Below, piece by piece: positions 32,880 through 44,697 of a DNA stretch of 64,000 nt. This stretch comes from Brachypterus glaber (Eukaryota; Arthropoda; Insecta; Coleoptera; Kateretidae). How positions within the stretch are numbered: the stretch's first letter is position 1; each line of letters opens with the position of its first letter. A program made the translations under genes and the position numbers. The notes beneath the pieces are model-generated. The model was not told the origin of the DNA and did not search any database. It worked only from the letters and a program-made list of their open reading frames with translations. The DNA is taken from assembly GCA_958510825.1 (NCBI GenBank), contig OY294049.1:3224001-3288000 (forward strand), read 5' to 3'.

Positions 32880-35280
32880 TATTTTGGTAAACAAATTTAA
32901 TTTTTAATGACAACATTATTATTAAAATAAATAATATTTTTTAAGTTTACACAATTAATTTTAAAAATTGTGCTGATGCAGGGTAGTGTTTAATGTTTCG
33001 CTTTTGATTCTATTTATGATTAAAATTACACCTAGGCACATTTTAGTAAAAGAACGTGTAAAAAGCCTGTTTTTAATTAATAGACGTTTTTTTATACAAT
33101 ACCAACGTGCAATAAATGCCTAGTTAATTAGTAGTAAATAGTTTTTCTAATAGTTGAGATGTTGGCGTCACAGTAAACAATATTTTATGATTACAAAAAG
33201 CATCCATAAACTTTTAAAGCGACAATTTAAATCGGCAGCTCTTTTTAAACGTAATTTTTCTATAGTATCACATACATTTTTACGGCTGCAATCGGTTGGC
33301 GACACTCGTTATTGAAATTAACCACTTTTTTGCATTTTTAAATTTTAGATAGTCATAAAAGTTCTAGAGAAACATTAATAATGATATTTTCGTCTAGTGT
33401 AAAGATCTAAGCTGCAAGATAACTGAAATGAGGTGAGTTTTTCAATACAATCGAACACAATCCATAAAAACTTCTATTTTCTTCCCGAAGTACACTGAAT
33501 CTAGTTAATTTTAGCGTTGTACTATGACATAAAAAATACATCTTCTTATTAAGTCATATAACTTAATTGTATTTAAGTTATTATAGTTTATAACAATAAA
33601 GAATATTGCATTGATGTAAATTAATCTTTTGTTTCATTTCACCCTGACAGAACATTTTGCATCTTTCTATGTGAGCCAAGAAACATGGGAAAATGGTTAA
33701 TGACTTGGATAATGTAAATAAAAGATTTCGTGAGTATTTTACTTTAGAAATTAATTGATTTTATTAAGTATATAATTAAAGAGTGCAAATTAAAATTAAC
33801 ATGTGTAAGTAATTGAGAAAAATCGTAAATTTAAGTATTCTTGAGATCTGTAAACCATTTTGTTTTAAACAAATATAGTTTTATATGCCATTAAATTGAA
33901 AATTTAATTTATGTTTAGCAAATGGAAGATTAACGCATTGAATTATTAATAGGATAAATAGAAGTTATTTTGTGACATTCTAATGGTATTGGATTTTTTC
34001 GTCTGTGAACTCGATATAAAACGTATAAAGTTCACTTTATAAGTGTCATTTTATTACGTTTTAATGTCTTTGGAATAATTTTAATTTTAATAACCTCAAT
34101 AAACATTTATTTGAGTCTGGAAAATGCTACTCCTTCATGTCTATCATTCTTTTGTTTCACTTTACGAAATCCGCATCGTGCACTTTATTTAATTTGTTTT
34201 AATTGGACTGGAACCGTATTGTAGCTAATTGTATGCCACATGAAACTAGCTTACTCGGAAAAAATAATCTAGTTTTCTCAACTAGATAAACAGTAAAATA
34301 TATAGTTTTTGTAAAGGGAATTTTGGTTATACTAACCAATGAATGAACTTTGGTTCTAAAAATACGTGAATAGCTTCAATTTAAATAAATCAATTGCAAT
34401 TTAAAGAAATTGATTTTTTTAATTAATCTTATTTTGATCGGTGTTTATCTGGTTTACACAGACTACATTGTTGTAAGAATAGGTAGTAAAATAGTAAATT
34501 AATATCAGTCTTCAGACAAATGAAATGTTGGGTGTTAAAAAATTAATGATCCGCATTGTTATAAAGTGTTGCTGAGGGCGAATTTTCAATAATATTAACG
34601 TAATATTCTCCAATTGCCATTCCTTCAGTAATAAATATTCCTTATAAATAAATTCGATATGTAATTACAGTGTACCATAGGCGGACTAGTAGGTGTGCCC
34701 TCACTTAATTTTTTTAATAAAAATGTGACGTTTGATTAAGAACCTTCGTTCAGGTATAATATCCTTTTGATTTCGATTTCTTTCTTCACCCAATTATCAT
34801 TTATAATACGATATCCTCTTAAATGCACTGTTAGAAATTATAATTTTCAATTCCATTAACGCATATCGTCTATCTACAAACAGGTGTACCGAGGACTCCA
34901 CAAAAAAAAAAACAATTAGAAAATACATATTTACATAAATCGTATTAATTATTCTTAAACAAACGATAAATGTGTTTCTTTTGAACATTAATTCCCGGTA
35001 TTCGAACATGGAACAATAATAATATTTAAACATAATTATTTGTTATTAAATTTATATTTCCCGCTACGTGCGATATGAACGACACGCTGATTTCACCACT
35101 TTCCGTGTGACAAGTATTTTTTTATTCTTTGTTTGAATAAGCTTCAAAGTTGGCGGTCGAATCCCTTTTAATTCGAAACGAATTGCAAAAGAAATGTATC
35201 AATATTAGCATTGAAATACAACGCCATCTATTAGTCACAGATTGAATGATGAGGTTTAATACCCCTAATAAATAATGAAA
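32880..35280. other. Intron stretch, nothing recognised
   Basis: AT-rich, with no supported gene. ACGCCATCTATTAGTC (35222-35237) is a repeat-like word. The minus frame at 34797-35033 has no domain. Confidence 0.35.
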
Positions 35281-35288
35281 CTTATTTT

Positions 35289-35351
35289 AGTTGGGTCTTT
35301 TATAAATGACAAAAATATAATTGGACCACGCATGGAACCTTGTGGACTCCT
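35289..35351 (-). pseudogene. Non-LTR reverse transcriptase scrap (SPQGS..GPIIF)
   Basis: The minus strand reads RSPQGSMRGPIIFLSFIKD, a clear degenerate version of the RT block GVPQGSxLGPxxFxxxINDL. It is open for 21 codons only. It is a decayed retroelement fragment next to the inverted repeat at 35370. Confidence 0.6.
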
Positions 35352-35369
35352 TACTTTATAGTAAGTCGG

Positions 35370-35547
35370 GTGAAATTCATACCAGACGGTTCTAAAACAT
35401 ATTCCATATACATACCAAAGGATAACATAAACAAATAAAAATAATTTTTAAAACATAAAGCTAATATAATTATTGTTGGTAATTTGGTTATATTATCCTT
35501 CGGTATCTATGGAATATGTTTTAAAAGAGTCTGGTATAAATTTCACA
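35370..35547. repeat. Inverted repeat with about 60-base arms
   Basis: GTGAAATTCATACCAGAC and CTAAAACATATTCCATA on the left pair with GGAATATGTTTTAAAAGAGT and CTGGTATAAATTTCAC on the right. The centre (about 35430-35490) is AT-rich. The outer GGACCAC/GTGGTCC words may extend the pairing. Confidence 0.75.
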
Positions 35548-35549
35548 GG

Positions 35550-36440
35550 TGGTCCAGTAAGGTGAGGATATAAAATGACAGTTTATAAGCCTAAATTGTT
35601 TACCGCTCAGCAATGTGAACACGTTTTATGGCACATACAATGGAGATTTTTATGTTGACCACATTGTACTTTTCGGTATTAAAAAGGACCAATGTGTTAC
35701 TTGCAAGTATATCCCCTATAAATATGAGTTTTTTATGGGGTTTTTTACGGTTTAACTTAAATATATTTAATTTGCCATTAATGTTTTTTCAAGTAACTAT
35801 TTAAAATTAAATAATTTACATATAACTAACTAATGATATTTTTAATTGCATAATATTATTGTATAATATTTTAAAACGAATATTATTGGTCTAATTAATA
35901 ATAGAGTTTTGATAAAACTTTTTTTGATATCTTATTTACATATAACGCTAATTATACATACTTATTTTTTGCACATTCATTAAAAATATCTAGATTATTT
36001 TCAAAAAAAAAAAATAATTGCAATTGGTTATGTGTCATTCTTTTTCTATATAGATAATAATTAATTTGTATACTATCACAATTATTATTACTATGTATTT
36101 ATTTAAAATAAGTAAAATATTGATAATAGTTAAAATTTAAATAAAAAGACTATACATACATATAAATTGTTTAACTCTTTGTCAGAAAGCGTTTAAAGAG
36201 ATCAGGTTGTCATAAACTTAAATAACCTCTTTTAATATTTTTTTAATTTAATTTTCCTGAACTGTCGATGCATAAATATAACTAAACGAGACACACACCT
36301 AATGCGATAAAATAAACCAATCTAAGTTGGCAATACTGATAAAATATATCCCCAGGGTTCTAACCACCATTTAAAATCATACGGATATCGTAAAATTTTT
36401 ATTGAATTAAATTAATTTAATTAAAGTTAATTTAGAAAGA
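35550..36440. other. AT-rich intron, nothing recognised
   Basis: No coding or structured feature identified apart from A and T runs. Confidence 0.4.
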
Positions 36441-36449
36441 TCACTTCAA

Positions 36450-36485
36450 TTATATGGGTTCATAAACACATCCTTGAGGTTCTCT
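36450..36485 (-). pseudogene. Possible RT scrap (EPQGCVYEPI)
   Basis: The minus strand reads REPQGCVYEPI followed by a stop, which can be aligned to GVPQGSVLGPI of non-LTR reverse transcriptases. The match is short, and the call leans on the four similar, clearer fragments in the window. Confidence 0.3.
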
Positions 36486-36499
36486 TTGTTTAATCCTTG

Positions 36500-38730
36500 C
36501 ATTATTGTTTTATTATTATTAAGTGTTATATTTTAATTATTAAATAAATTGTGTTTAGCAAAAAAACTTAAAGCTCTTCCTAAGATATTTTGGGTAGAAG
36601 CTATGATTAGAAGAACATTATAAATAAAACCGAAACCACTGTCTTTTATCAAAAAAATAAATACCCTAAAGAAGAAAATATACAGAAAAAGAAGAATTTG
36701 ACTAAATAATACAAAATTAAAAAGGTTCCTACTTGAAATTAGGAGAAATTGTGCGCTGTTGCCTTGTTTGGTACGACCTGGTTTCGAAATGGCCATAATA
36801 AAACGCAATTAAATATGTCTCTTCACTTGAGGTTGGTCGACTTGGTACAGTGAGTTTTATTGTCTTGTTTTTTGCAGTAATGGCGTCCGTCAAGCTCGGT
36901 CACCTTTCTGAAACAATTGAGTACTCTGCTCCACAGCCAACTTACCACAACTGTGAAATCTCATACAATGTAATTGAATTTAATTGCCAAGTAATATTTA
37001 CGCACCTACACAGGCACGTTCAACTAATACTTAATACCTTTTTCGTCTTTTTATTTTATTATTGTTTAGTACAATTTCTCGTTCGTTGTGATTTTATTTT
37101 GGTGTTTATTTCGTGGTTAAAATGCCGTTAAATAGCACAACAAATAATATTTTTAATTCCCCACTACAAAGAAGCAAAATACATAACATTTGTCATAAAT
37201 GTTCCTAATAAAGTGGGTATTCTATGTTCACACTGGGCAAAAAACATATTCTGGAAAACAAAAAGGACGCTATAAAGTTAAATAGTAAAGTGTTGTTTAT
37301 GTTTTTTTTTTAATTGATTCATTATGAAAGATAGATAAAATTAACAACGAATACGAAATGAGATAAATTGCAATTCTGTTAACAATGTTTAAGTGCATTT
37401 TATTATAAAGGTGTGCTTAGATAAAATTAACATTAAAATATCATTAAATAAAATTAAGTCAATAATTTAAATTTTTTGTCAAAACAACTATCCCATTTTT
37501 TTTTTAAATACGTTTAGGACTAAAACGAGTGTTCTTCTAAGAATTTCTAAAATAAAACAAATTTTTCGAAATAAATAGATATGAGTACTCGCCAAAGTTC
37601 TTACATTTTCACAATTTTATGTTTTATTCTAAAACATATTTTTGTCACGTTGAATGATACAAATGACTATAAATTTGATACCTTTATTTTAAAATAAAAT
37701 TACGGTATTTTCTAAAAGATAATTAATATGTTGTTGTATCATGTGATACTTGAAAAGAGAATCAGAAAACGTCACGTGTTATTGTGATTGATGAGAACGC
37801 ATTTATAATTAGCGGACACTTCCGGTGTGTTTATGTTGGCAACCCCTGTCTACGAATGCACGTCACTCAGTGTCTGATGCGTATTACTATGTGGTTAATG
37901 TCTTATTGCCAACTTCACATATGTTCGCTATCCCACCCCAAATCTATTAATTTAATCTCGAAAACAGCCCATATAGAAAAGTATTTTAATTTAATTGATG
38001 TAATCCAAGAAGTCAATCAAAGACTTATTCAGTATAATAAAAAAAATAGTTGTTGCCTTTAATAGACTCCTTTGGGTAAGAACTTCAATCCTTAATGTTC
38101 ATGGAGTTAAATACTTTAGTACTAGGAGGTGTTAGATACCTAAAGAACTGCTTTTTGAATTCCATTAACTTTAAATCAAGTTATAAATGGATGTAGTAAT
38201 AGAGGGGGTATCTTAAGACACAGTATTGGTAAAAGTAATTTTTACAATAATCATTCTTTATCTGTAAATCTGGTTTCAGTCAAGCCCTATAGAAAAGAAA
38301 ATATGTGTTGAGCTTATGATATGCAAAAATTAAATAAATGCAAAAAATAATATTGCATTAATATCACTGGACGGGTTGTTTTAGTCGAAATGTTCCAGAG
38401 ATAATAATAAATCAGCGACCAGTCGATTAGGTTGTCTGTAACGTGCTCAATACGGTACAGAATAAATTAAAACACGGACAAAATAATAAAAGTTGCATTC
38501 GTATACGTTGCCTGAAGCGAGGATAAACTCGTAAATTAATATATTTAAGTTGGGACATAAATCTACGGAACATTAAGTCACATTTTCATAATTACATTTG
38601 GAATCAACATCCAATGAATACACACATGTTTTGGATATGAAAAGTACGCCGTCGCTCTATGTACTCAGATTTCATATAATTGATTTAAATAATTGTAAGC
38701 TCTAATAAGCCTTTACTTGTCGGTCTGTTT
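36500..38730. other. Intron stretch, two unexplained frames
   Basis: No recognised gene. Two plus-strand frames, 36850-37131 (93 codons) and 37784-38062 (92 codons), fall in slightly GC-richer DNA. The first has an internal ATG (36881) just after a TTTTTTGCAG acceptor-like site. Neither shows a domain, signal or splice pattern I can defend. Confidence 0.3.
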
Positions 38731-38739
38731 TTTTTTGGT

Positions 38740-39480
38740 TTGTTATATAAACAAGTTGATGTAGTTTGTCAACTTGTCATACAAGTACAACTTTTTTTAA
38801 GTTAAAGGATTTAAATTTGGAAGATAGCTTTAAACTTTCTAGGTTGGAGTACTCCAAGAGGATTTTTTATAGTAAAACGTATGACAAAACTAAACAAGAA
38901 GGAAAATACAGATAAGTAGACAAAGTTAGTCAACTTGTCGTTGTATGGAATGTGAGAAAGAAGCTTACTTGGAGTACTCCAAGAGGATTGTTTACGGTAA
39001 AACGTATGACGAAAATGCAAAAAGAGAAAAATAAAGATAAGCAGATGTAGTTGGTAAACTTGCCGTTAGACAAACGTTTCTCAAGTTAACATTTAAATTT
39101 GGAAGGTAGCTTTTAAACTTTCTTACTTGGACTACTCAAATAGGATTGTTGATAGTAAAACGTATGACAAAAATATAATAGTAAAACGTATGACAAAAAT
39201 ACAGAAGAATAGAATAAAAAGTTAATGAATCGTTGACTCGAGTTTAAGAATGTAAGGAAGAAACAAAAATGGAGAAGAAAAATAAACTTAAGTAGTTTGT
39301 TAGTTTGTTAGTTTCTTTTTAGACAAGTAAAATATTTCTTAAGTTAAAGCATTTAAATTTGTAAGGTAGCTTTCAAGCTTTCTTACTTGGAGTACTCCAA
39401 TAAAAATTATTTATGGTAAAACGTATGACAAAAATTTAGTAGAAGAAAAATATAGATAGGAATTCAAACGTCAATAACAT
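38740..39480. repeat. Degenerate tandem repeat with TTGGAGTACTCCAA palindromes
   Basis: Four units of 126-260 bases each contain GGAGTACTCC (38844, 38970, 39388; mutated at 39128). Each palindrome is followed by GTAAAACGTATGACAAAA, and most are preceded by AAATTTGGAAGGTAGCTTT. Unit length varies through internal deletions. No ORF. Confidence 0.75.
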
Positions 39481-39770
39481 TGAAGCTTTTAAGCTATCAA
39501 ACGCGCTTGTAAAGAATTAAAAAAAAAATCCTACAAGCTATCTAATACTAAAACAAAACTGCATAACATAACTTTGAAATATACTGTATAGTTTTATAAG
39601 CTCCATTCAACGAGAAAATTCGACTGTCGACGTCACAGCGCTTAAATTAAATAGCACTCTGTTGGGTAATTGAAACTGATTTCTTAAGACTAAACAAATT
39701 ATTTTTGTATATATACATTTAATATATAAAACATATGTACTGAGTCTTAATAAATAAGGTTCAATTATAT

Positions 39771-41350
39771 AGTCCGGTCAATTTAGACCAAAAAATGAGA
39801 GTGAAGTTACATAAAGTCCCAACAAGCTGAATTTCAGTGAAATTGTTCAAAATATAATTATAAACAATGTCTAGAAGTTCCCCATCATTCCCCTGTAAGG
39901 AAAAAATTTAATTCAAGGTCAAAGGTCAAAAAAATGAGTTTTTCGCGATTTTCAGCAAAACGGTAAGTTTTATCATAAAAGTACCTCAGACAAAAATTGT
40001 AGATCATAAAATTATCTATAAAAAATGTATCAATACTTTTTTTCTTACGAGCCACCGTTTCTGAGATATAACGATTCAAAAAGTTATAAAAGTTGTTATC
40101 GTCATAATATGCATGAGTACGCCACGTATATATATCTGCATTTTACAGGAGGGGTAAAACAGCAGTTTTCAAAATGTTTGAAAAACAAGATTTAATTCAA
40201 TGTGCTGAAGTTTTTTAAAAGAGTAATTCAACTCAACAAGAAGTTATTACCAACGGCATCCGCTTTCTTCTTTCTATGTACGGAGCTCCTAAAAAAACTA
40301 CCTGTTTAGATAAGCATCGATATGCATGTTTCGTTAAAAATACTAAAAATAAAAAACAAGTTCAATTAGCTTGTCTTCCTCCAACCTCAGTTGCTGCTCA
40401 CCAACATCTTTTTCGAGTATATTACCAAGTTCAAGTGTGGCTTGGTTATCAGCTAGACCCTACAGACTGGGGTTGGAAGTTGGTCAACAATATATTAGAG
40501 CCAGTTCAAACTTTACTTCCACCTGCGCCGGAAAAACTGCTGAACACTATTTTTTGCAACTGCAAAAAGGAATGCAGTGCTAAATGTGGTTGCAAAAAAG
40601 TCGGACTGTCTTGTTCTTTGGCATGCACAAATTGTCAAGGCCGGTCGTGCTCTAATATTGAATCACAAACAATGGAGGATTCGTTTGACTCCGACGAAGT
40701 ATCATGCGATACATCGCTATTGACGCAATTTACTTGCATCCAAAATGAAGATGAAGAAGAAGCAGGAGAAGAAGAACAAGAAGAAGATCAAGAAGAAGAA
40801 CAAGAATTTGAAACTTACGAATAAGACGAATAAACTTCAACACTTTTTTTTCATTTACATCGCTTTTATCTTTCCCAATCTTTGAAAGTTTCCGTTATTT
40901 TGCAATAGTTTTACATTAAACAGGATCACAACTGACCCGTGGAGTAGGCCTACTGGGGAAACCACGTTAAAAAAAACGCGCTAAGTACACTACCTCATAG
41001 GTGGCGTGGAAACGTGTGCATATTATGACGATAACAACTTTTATAACTTTTTGAATCGTTATATCTCAGAAACGGTGGCTCGTAAGAAAAAAAGTATTAA
41101 TACATTTTTTATAGATAATTTTATGATCTACAATTTTTGTCTGAGGTACTTTTATGATAAAACTTACCGTTTTGCTGAAAATCGCGAAAAACTCATTTTT
41201 TTGACCTTTGACCTTGAATTAAATTTTTTTCCTTACAGGGGAATGATGGGGAACTTCTAGACATTGTTTATAATTATGTTTTGAACAACTTCACAGAAAT
41301 TCAGCTTGTTGGGACTTTATGTAACTTCGAATGTCTAAATTGACCGGACT
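39771..41350. mobile_element. TIR transposon with 350-base arms and a CXC-type ORF
   Basis: Ends are AGTCCGGTCAATTTAGAC and its exact complement. Terminal inverted repeats run 39771-40125 and 41001-41350 with high identity. The 875-base centre holds one ORF (40276-40824). Both arms carry a perfect AGGTCAAAGGTCA. No target duplication is evident beyond AT-rich flanks. It looks like an internally deleted DNA transposon that kept the 3' end of a larger ORF. Confidence 0.88.
40276..40824 (+). CDS. Transposon ORF with CXC-like cysteine cluster and acidic tail
   Basis: 182 codons from ATG. The middle reads LPPTSVAAHQHLFRVYYQVQ, VWLGYQLDPTDWGWKLVNN and PPAPEKLLNTIFCNCKKEC. A cysteine cluster CNCKKECSAKCGCKKVGLSC and CSLACTNCQGRSC follows, resembling tesmin/CXC-type zinc-binding repeats. 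The last 40 residues are almost all Glu/Asp/Gln. From memory, the LPPTxxAAxxHxxRxYxQVQxWLG and CNCKxGCxxxCGCxKxGLxC blocks mark a multi-copy insect ORF family of unknown function. The frame upstream still looks coding (TNGIRFLLSMYGAP) but is cut by a stop shortly before, so this is probably a C-terminal remnant. It lies between the two TIRs. Confidence 0.7.
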   Translation: MYGAPKKTTCLDKHRYACFVKNTKNKKQVQLACLPPTSVAAHQHLFRVYYQVQVWLGYQLDPTDWGWKLVNNILEPVQTLLPPAPEKLLNTIFCNCKKECSAKCGCKKVGLSCSLACTNCQGRSCSNIESQTMEDSFDSDEVSCDTSLLTQFTCIQNEDEEEAGEEEQEEDQEEEQEFETYE

Positions 41351-41359
41351 AATACTAGA

Positions 41360-41920
41360 GAGCGCTTTTTGATTTACACGCTGTAACGTCAGTCGCATTC
41401 TCTCTCTGAATGCAGTTTATATTAAATTTCTTATGCAATGTTTAATCTAATTAATGACTCATTGGGCAATACCTAATAAAATTGTAAAAAATCTTGATTG
41501 CTATAGCTAAATGCAAATATTTACATTTGGCGGTTTACTTTGAGCAAGTGACAATCCTTACTTTATTAATTGAATCATAAAAACAATATTACCTGTGTAA
41601 ATCCCACTTTCATTAATATTATGATTAAATGTTAACTTTAAATTATAAATTCCTAAAATTCTCATTAAATAACCTTCATTAACTTAAAAACCATTAAAAT
41701 TTTTATTTTTTGACATTGAATTGCTATTAAAATATTGTAATAAAATTGTATGTAATGTTTAAAAATTACTATGTTTTATTGAATATAGACAAATGAGATT
41801 CTATAATTTGATTTATTAGGCGATACATTGTATAGAAATGTTAATTGTATTTTATGTTTATTCATAATTATGTCATAATAAATTATTTATTTCTAATTAA
41901 TAATATAAACTATTTTATAA
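41360..41920. other. AT-rich intron, nothing recognised
   Basis: No ORF, repeat or motif of note between two mobile elements. Confidence 0.4.
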
Positions 41921-41977
41921 TTCATTGGAAAACTCGAGGGGTCCCGCAATAATGATGGAGACGACGCACTTGGCCAG

Positions 41978-42118
41978 GAAGTCTGGGAAGTCTCTAGGAA
42001 GTCTCAGGAAGTCCGGGAAGTTTTTGAGAAGTCTCAGGAAGTCTAGAAAGTCACTAGGAAATCTCAGAAAGTCCGGGAAGTCTTTGAGAAGTCGCACGAA
42101 GTCTGGGAAGTCTTTAGT
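41978..42118. repeat. Left subterminal decamer array (AGGAAGTCTC)
   Basis: About fourteen 9-11-base units of the type GGAAGTCTC, GGAAGTCCG or GAAGTCTTT. Subterminal repeats of this kind are known transposase-binding regions in hAT elements. The longer frames across the array, on both strands, are low-complexity readings of the repeat. Confidence 0.8.
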
Positions 42119-42321
42119 CGTTATTTTAATAAAAATACTTGGAAAACACGGTGTAATTTACCCCCTCCACACGCGCCGTATAAGTGGCGTGGTTTTCGGC
42201 ATATCGGCAGCACACTTCATTTTGTCTATTTCGCGAGAAAGTGATCGATTTTTAAAAATTAAGGTGAAATCGTAAAAAGCATGCAATTTTCGGTTCAATA
42301 TAAATTTATTTAAATTTTAGA

Positions 42322-42510
42322 ATGGAGTTTCTTTTTATTTTAGTTGTACATGTGTTTTTTGTACTTTTTATCGGAACTTTTATACTTATTTGTATATTAT
42401 CGTGGCGTAACGTATATAGCATTTGCCACGATATTACAAAAGCTATGATATATGGCATGACAGTTATGTTTTTGTTTATACCGAGGTTTATACTTTATAC
42501 TAAACTATAA
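42322..42510 (+). CDS. Small hydrophobic ORF inside the hAT-like element
   Basis: 62 codons from ATG in a fair context (TTTAGAATGGAG). Residues 1-27 form a long hydrophobic stretch (FLFILVVHVFFVLFIGTF). A short polar segment SWRNVYSICHDITK follows, then a second hydrophobic segment MIYGMTVMFLFIPRFIL. If translated it would be a two-helix membrane microprotein. No family recognised. It is the only ORF of note between the subterminal repeats. AT-rich DNA easily makes Phe/Leu/Ile-rich frames, so it may be chance. Confidence 0.3.
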   Translation: MEFLFILVVHVFFVLFIGTFILICILSWRNVYSICHDITKAMIYGMTVMFLFIPRFILYTKL

Positions 42511-43034
42511 ATATAAATAATTAAACTTTTAAATAAATAGGAGATATAGTTTTATTACACAAAAAAATAAATGTCTGCCCAAGTTTCTACCATAAATTAC
42601 GCAAAATTTGGCCAGAGGTAACCTCTTCCTACCTCGTAACGCAGTTTCTTATAATTTCTCCTATAAACCTAAATAAACCGATTGTTTCATGTTTTTACTT
42701 AGTCAAAGAATGATCATCATACCTCGAGCAATAGCGGGCATAAATTCAGCACTGCAGTGCATTGATAAGAAGCAGCTGCAAGACGGCTGACCCCACTCCA
42801 CAAGAACGCAACGCTAGTAAATCTATGATAAAAGTTAAAAAAGATGACAAAAGATGAATAATAATAGCTCGCAATTGCCCGGGCACTGTAAATCATTATC
42901 CGTGATAATAATTATGATAATTATAATTATTATTATTAAATTAGGTCCGAAAACTAACTTTAACAATAAATCCCTGAATAAAAAATTCGCGGGCTAAATT
43001 TAAAAATCACGCATGCGTAGAATTGCAAAAAGTT

Positions 43035-43215
43035 GTTAGAAGTCTTTAGGAAGTCACTATAAATCTTTGGGAAGTCGGAGGAAGTCTCAGGAAGTCTCAG
43101 GAAATCTCAGGAAGTCGTAAGAAGTCTTAGGAAATCTCAGGAAGTCGTAAGAAGTCTTAGGAAACCTTTGAGAAGTCCGGGAAGTTTTTGAAAATTATAG
43201 GAAGTCTTAGGAAAT
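43035..43215. repeat. Right subterminal decamer array (GGAAGTCTCA)
   Basis: About seventeen units of GGAAGTCTCA, GGAAATCTCA or AGAAGTCTTA. The array runs in the same direction as the left one, so the arrays are direct while the terminal repeats are inverted. Confidence 0.8.
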
Positions 43216-43667
43216 CTTTCGAAATATTGCAAAAGACTTCCGATTTTGAAGGAGACGACGCACCCAAAACCTATTGCGGGACCCCTCGGGAAAACTTCAT
43301 ATATTAAATTTTAATATATAAATAAATAAGTATATTTTGCAGCAATAAAACAGTAAATTTTAATTTTCATGTAATAAAATTTGTTAAATAAATTAACTGA
43401 ATTGAATTGAAAGAAAATCTATCAATAAGTCAAGACGGCAGGTATATTTTATAATCCATTTTATAAGTAGAAAGCATAAATTTGGCTTTACCTTAAATAT
43501 AAAGACTTTTTATATGTATGTATCTACGAAAATGATGATAAAGAATAATAACATGTTTGTATCATCACCAAATAGAAATATATTAGATATGTTTTTCATT
43601 TGCTTCTTCAAATTACTTTGTTTAATCAATTTATAAAACTTTTGTGAAAATATGAACATATACTTGT

Positions 43668-43811
43668 AAAGTTTGACGCAAGCATCTGTAGCTACCGAAA
43701 ATATGTTTGGAATGTGTGTGCAAGTGGGACGCTCTTGACGGAAAGAAGAGAGCGCGAATGATTCCTCCCCCTTACGTAGGAGACTTTCTTTCATGCGGAA
43801 TTTTACTCTAT
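43668..43811 (-). mobile_element. 170-base interspersed repeat, copy B (diverged)
   Basis: The reverse complement matches copies A and C across CCGCATGAAAGAAAGTCTCC, GGGGGAGGAATCATTCGCGC, TCTCTTCTTTCCGTC and CACACACATTCC. The ends are eroded. The 102-codon frame on the minus strand starts in this repeat and has no domain. Confidence 0.65.
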
Positions 43812-44697
43812 GGTACACTGTAATTTAACTTGTAAGTTTTACGTGCACCTGCTTCGCAACATATTACCTCTGATTTAGCATGTAAATTTACACATTTTTT
43901 TTTCTAGTGTAGTACTAGTTCTACGAGTTGCAGAATTTAATATATTGCAATAAAATATTTTAATACTTATAACTGAAAGATCTTAAAATTTGGTAGTAAC
44001 TGCATTATTACATATGTGGTAATTATGAATGTTTTCACTTAGGTGTGGTATGAACATCCAGATCGACTCCCCATAGCGATTTTAAATGTTAAACGATCGT
44101 CAATTGTCGATCTGCGGTCAATGAACAATTTTAAACACGTTTTAGAAGGTACATTAAAAAATTAAACAATAAATAAGTGTGTAATGGCCGCTGATTAATT
44201 TTTATGATGAATGGTGATCGTCTCGAGGTGTTAAACAACGGTCCAAAACACCATTTTAAATTCCTAGTTAATCAAGATGAACATAACTCGTCGAATTCAT
44301 TCGATTTGAGAACGAGAGTGGTATTTTATTCATGTTTGTGTACTTACACCAGAAAAATACATTGCTTTTGCGCATAAATCCATGGATTTATATAAAATGT
44401 AAAGATTCTATATGCTCGCCAGATTTCTTATTACGCAAACTACTAGAAAATTTCAAGGGCGACAAATTTTTAGTTGAAGACCAGGTTGAAGACTGGAGTT
44501 TGATCATAAGTGCAGTGGTGAGAGCAATTTTATGTATATGGAGAGATTTTTAACATGAAATTATATTTTAGCGACCTTTAACACTTTCGCTGACAAATTC
44601 CGAAAATCCGGCCCTGCATGCAGAGCCATTAAACAAAGAATCGCTTATACGTCTTAACCCTTTGAGTGTCTTTGTGATACTATTTTCCACTAACGTC

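Larger units (their letters stand above)
41935..43288. mobile_element. hAT-like non-autonomous element with 8-bp target duplication
   Basis: Ends are CGAGGGGTCCCGCAATA and its exact complement (41935-41951, 43272-43288). Both sides are flanked by the identical octamer GGAAAACT (41927-41934, 43289-43296), a perfect 8-bp target-site duplication as made by hAT transposases. Just inside each end is GGAGACGACGCAC in the same orientation. Subterminal arrays of a decamer, about GGAAGTCTCA, lie at 41978-42118 and 43035-43215. No transposase frame is present. The 900-base interior holds one small ORF. Confidence 0.88.

Noticed and set aside
35222..35237. CGCCATCTATTAG as a CTCF-like site
   Set aside because: Only a partial match to the core motif, and similar words are common in insect repeats.
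36850..37131. 93-codon plus-strand ORF with MASVKLGHLSETIEYSAPQP
   Set aside because: The first third looks protein-like and follows an acceptor-like TTTTTTGCAG, but the rest is AT-driven hydrophobic sequence and no family was recognised. Not strong enough to call a gene.
37784..38062. 92-codon plus-strand ORF
   Set aside because: No domain, no splice context and composition near that of random AT-rich frames.
41925..42275. 116-codon frame rich in Ser, Lys, Gly, Arg and Leu
   Set aside because: It is a translation of the GGAAGTCTC decamer array and stops soon after it; no non-repeat domain.
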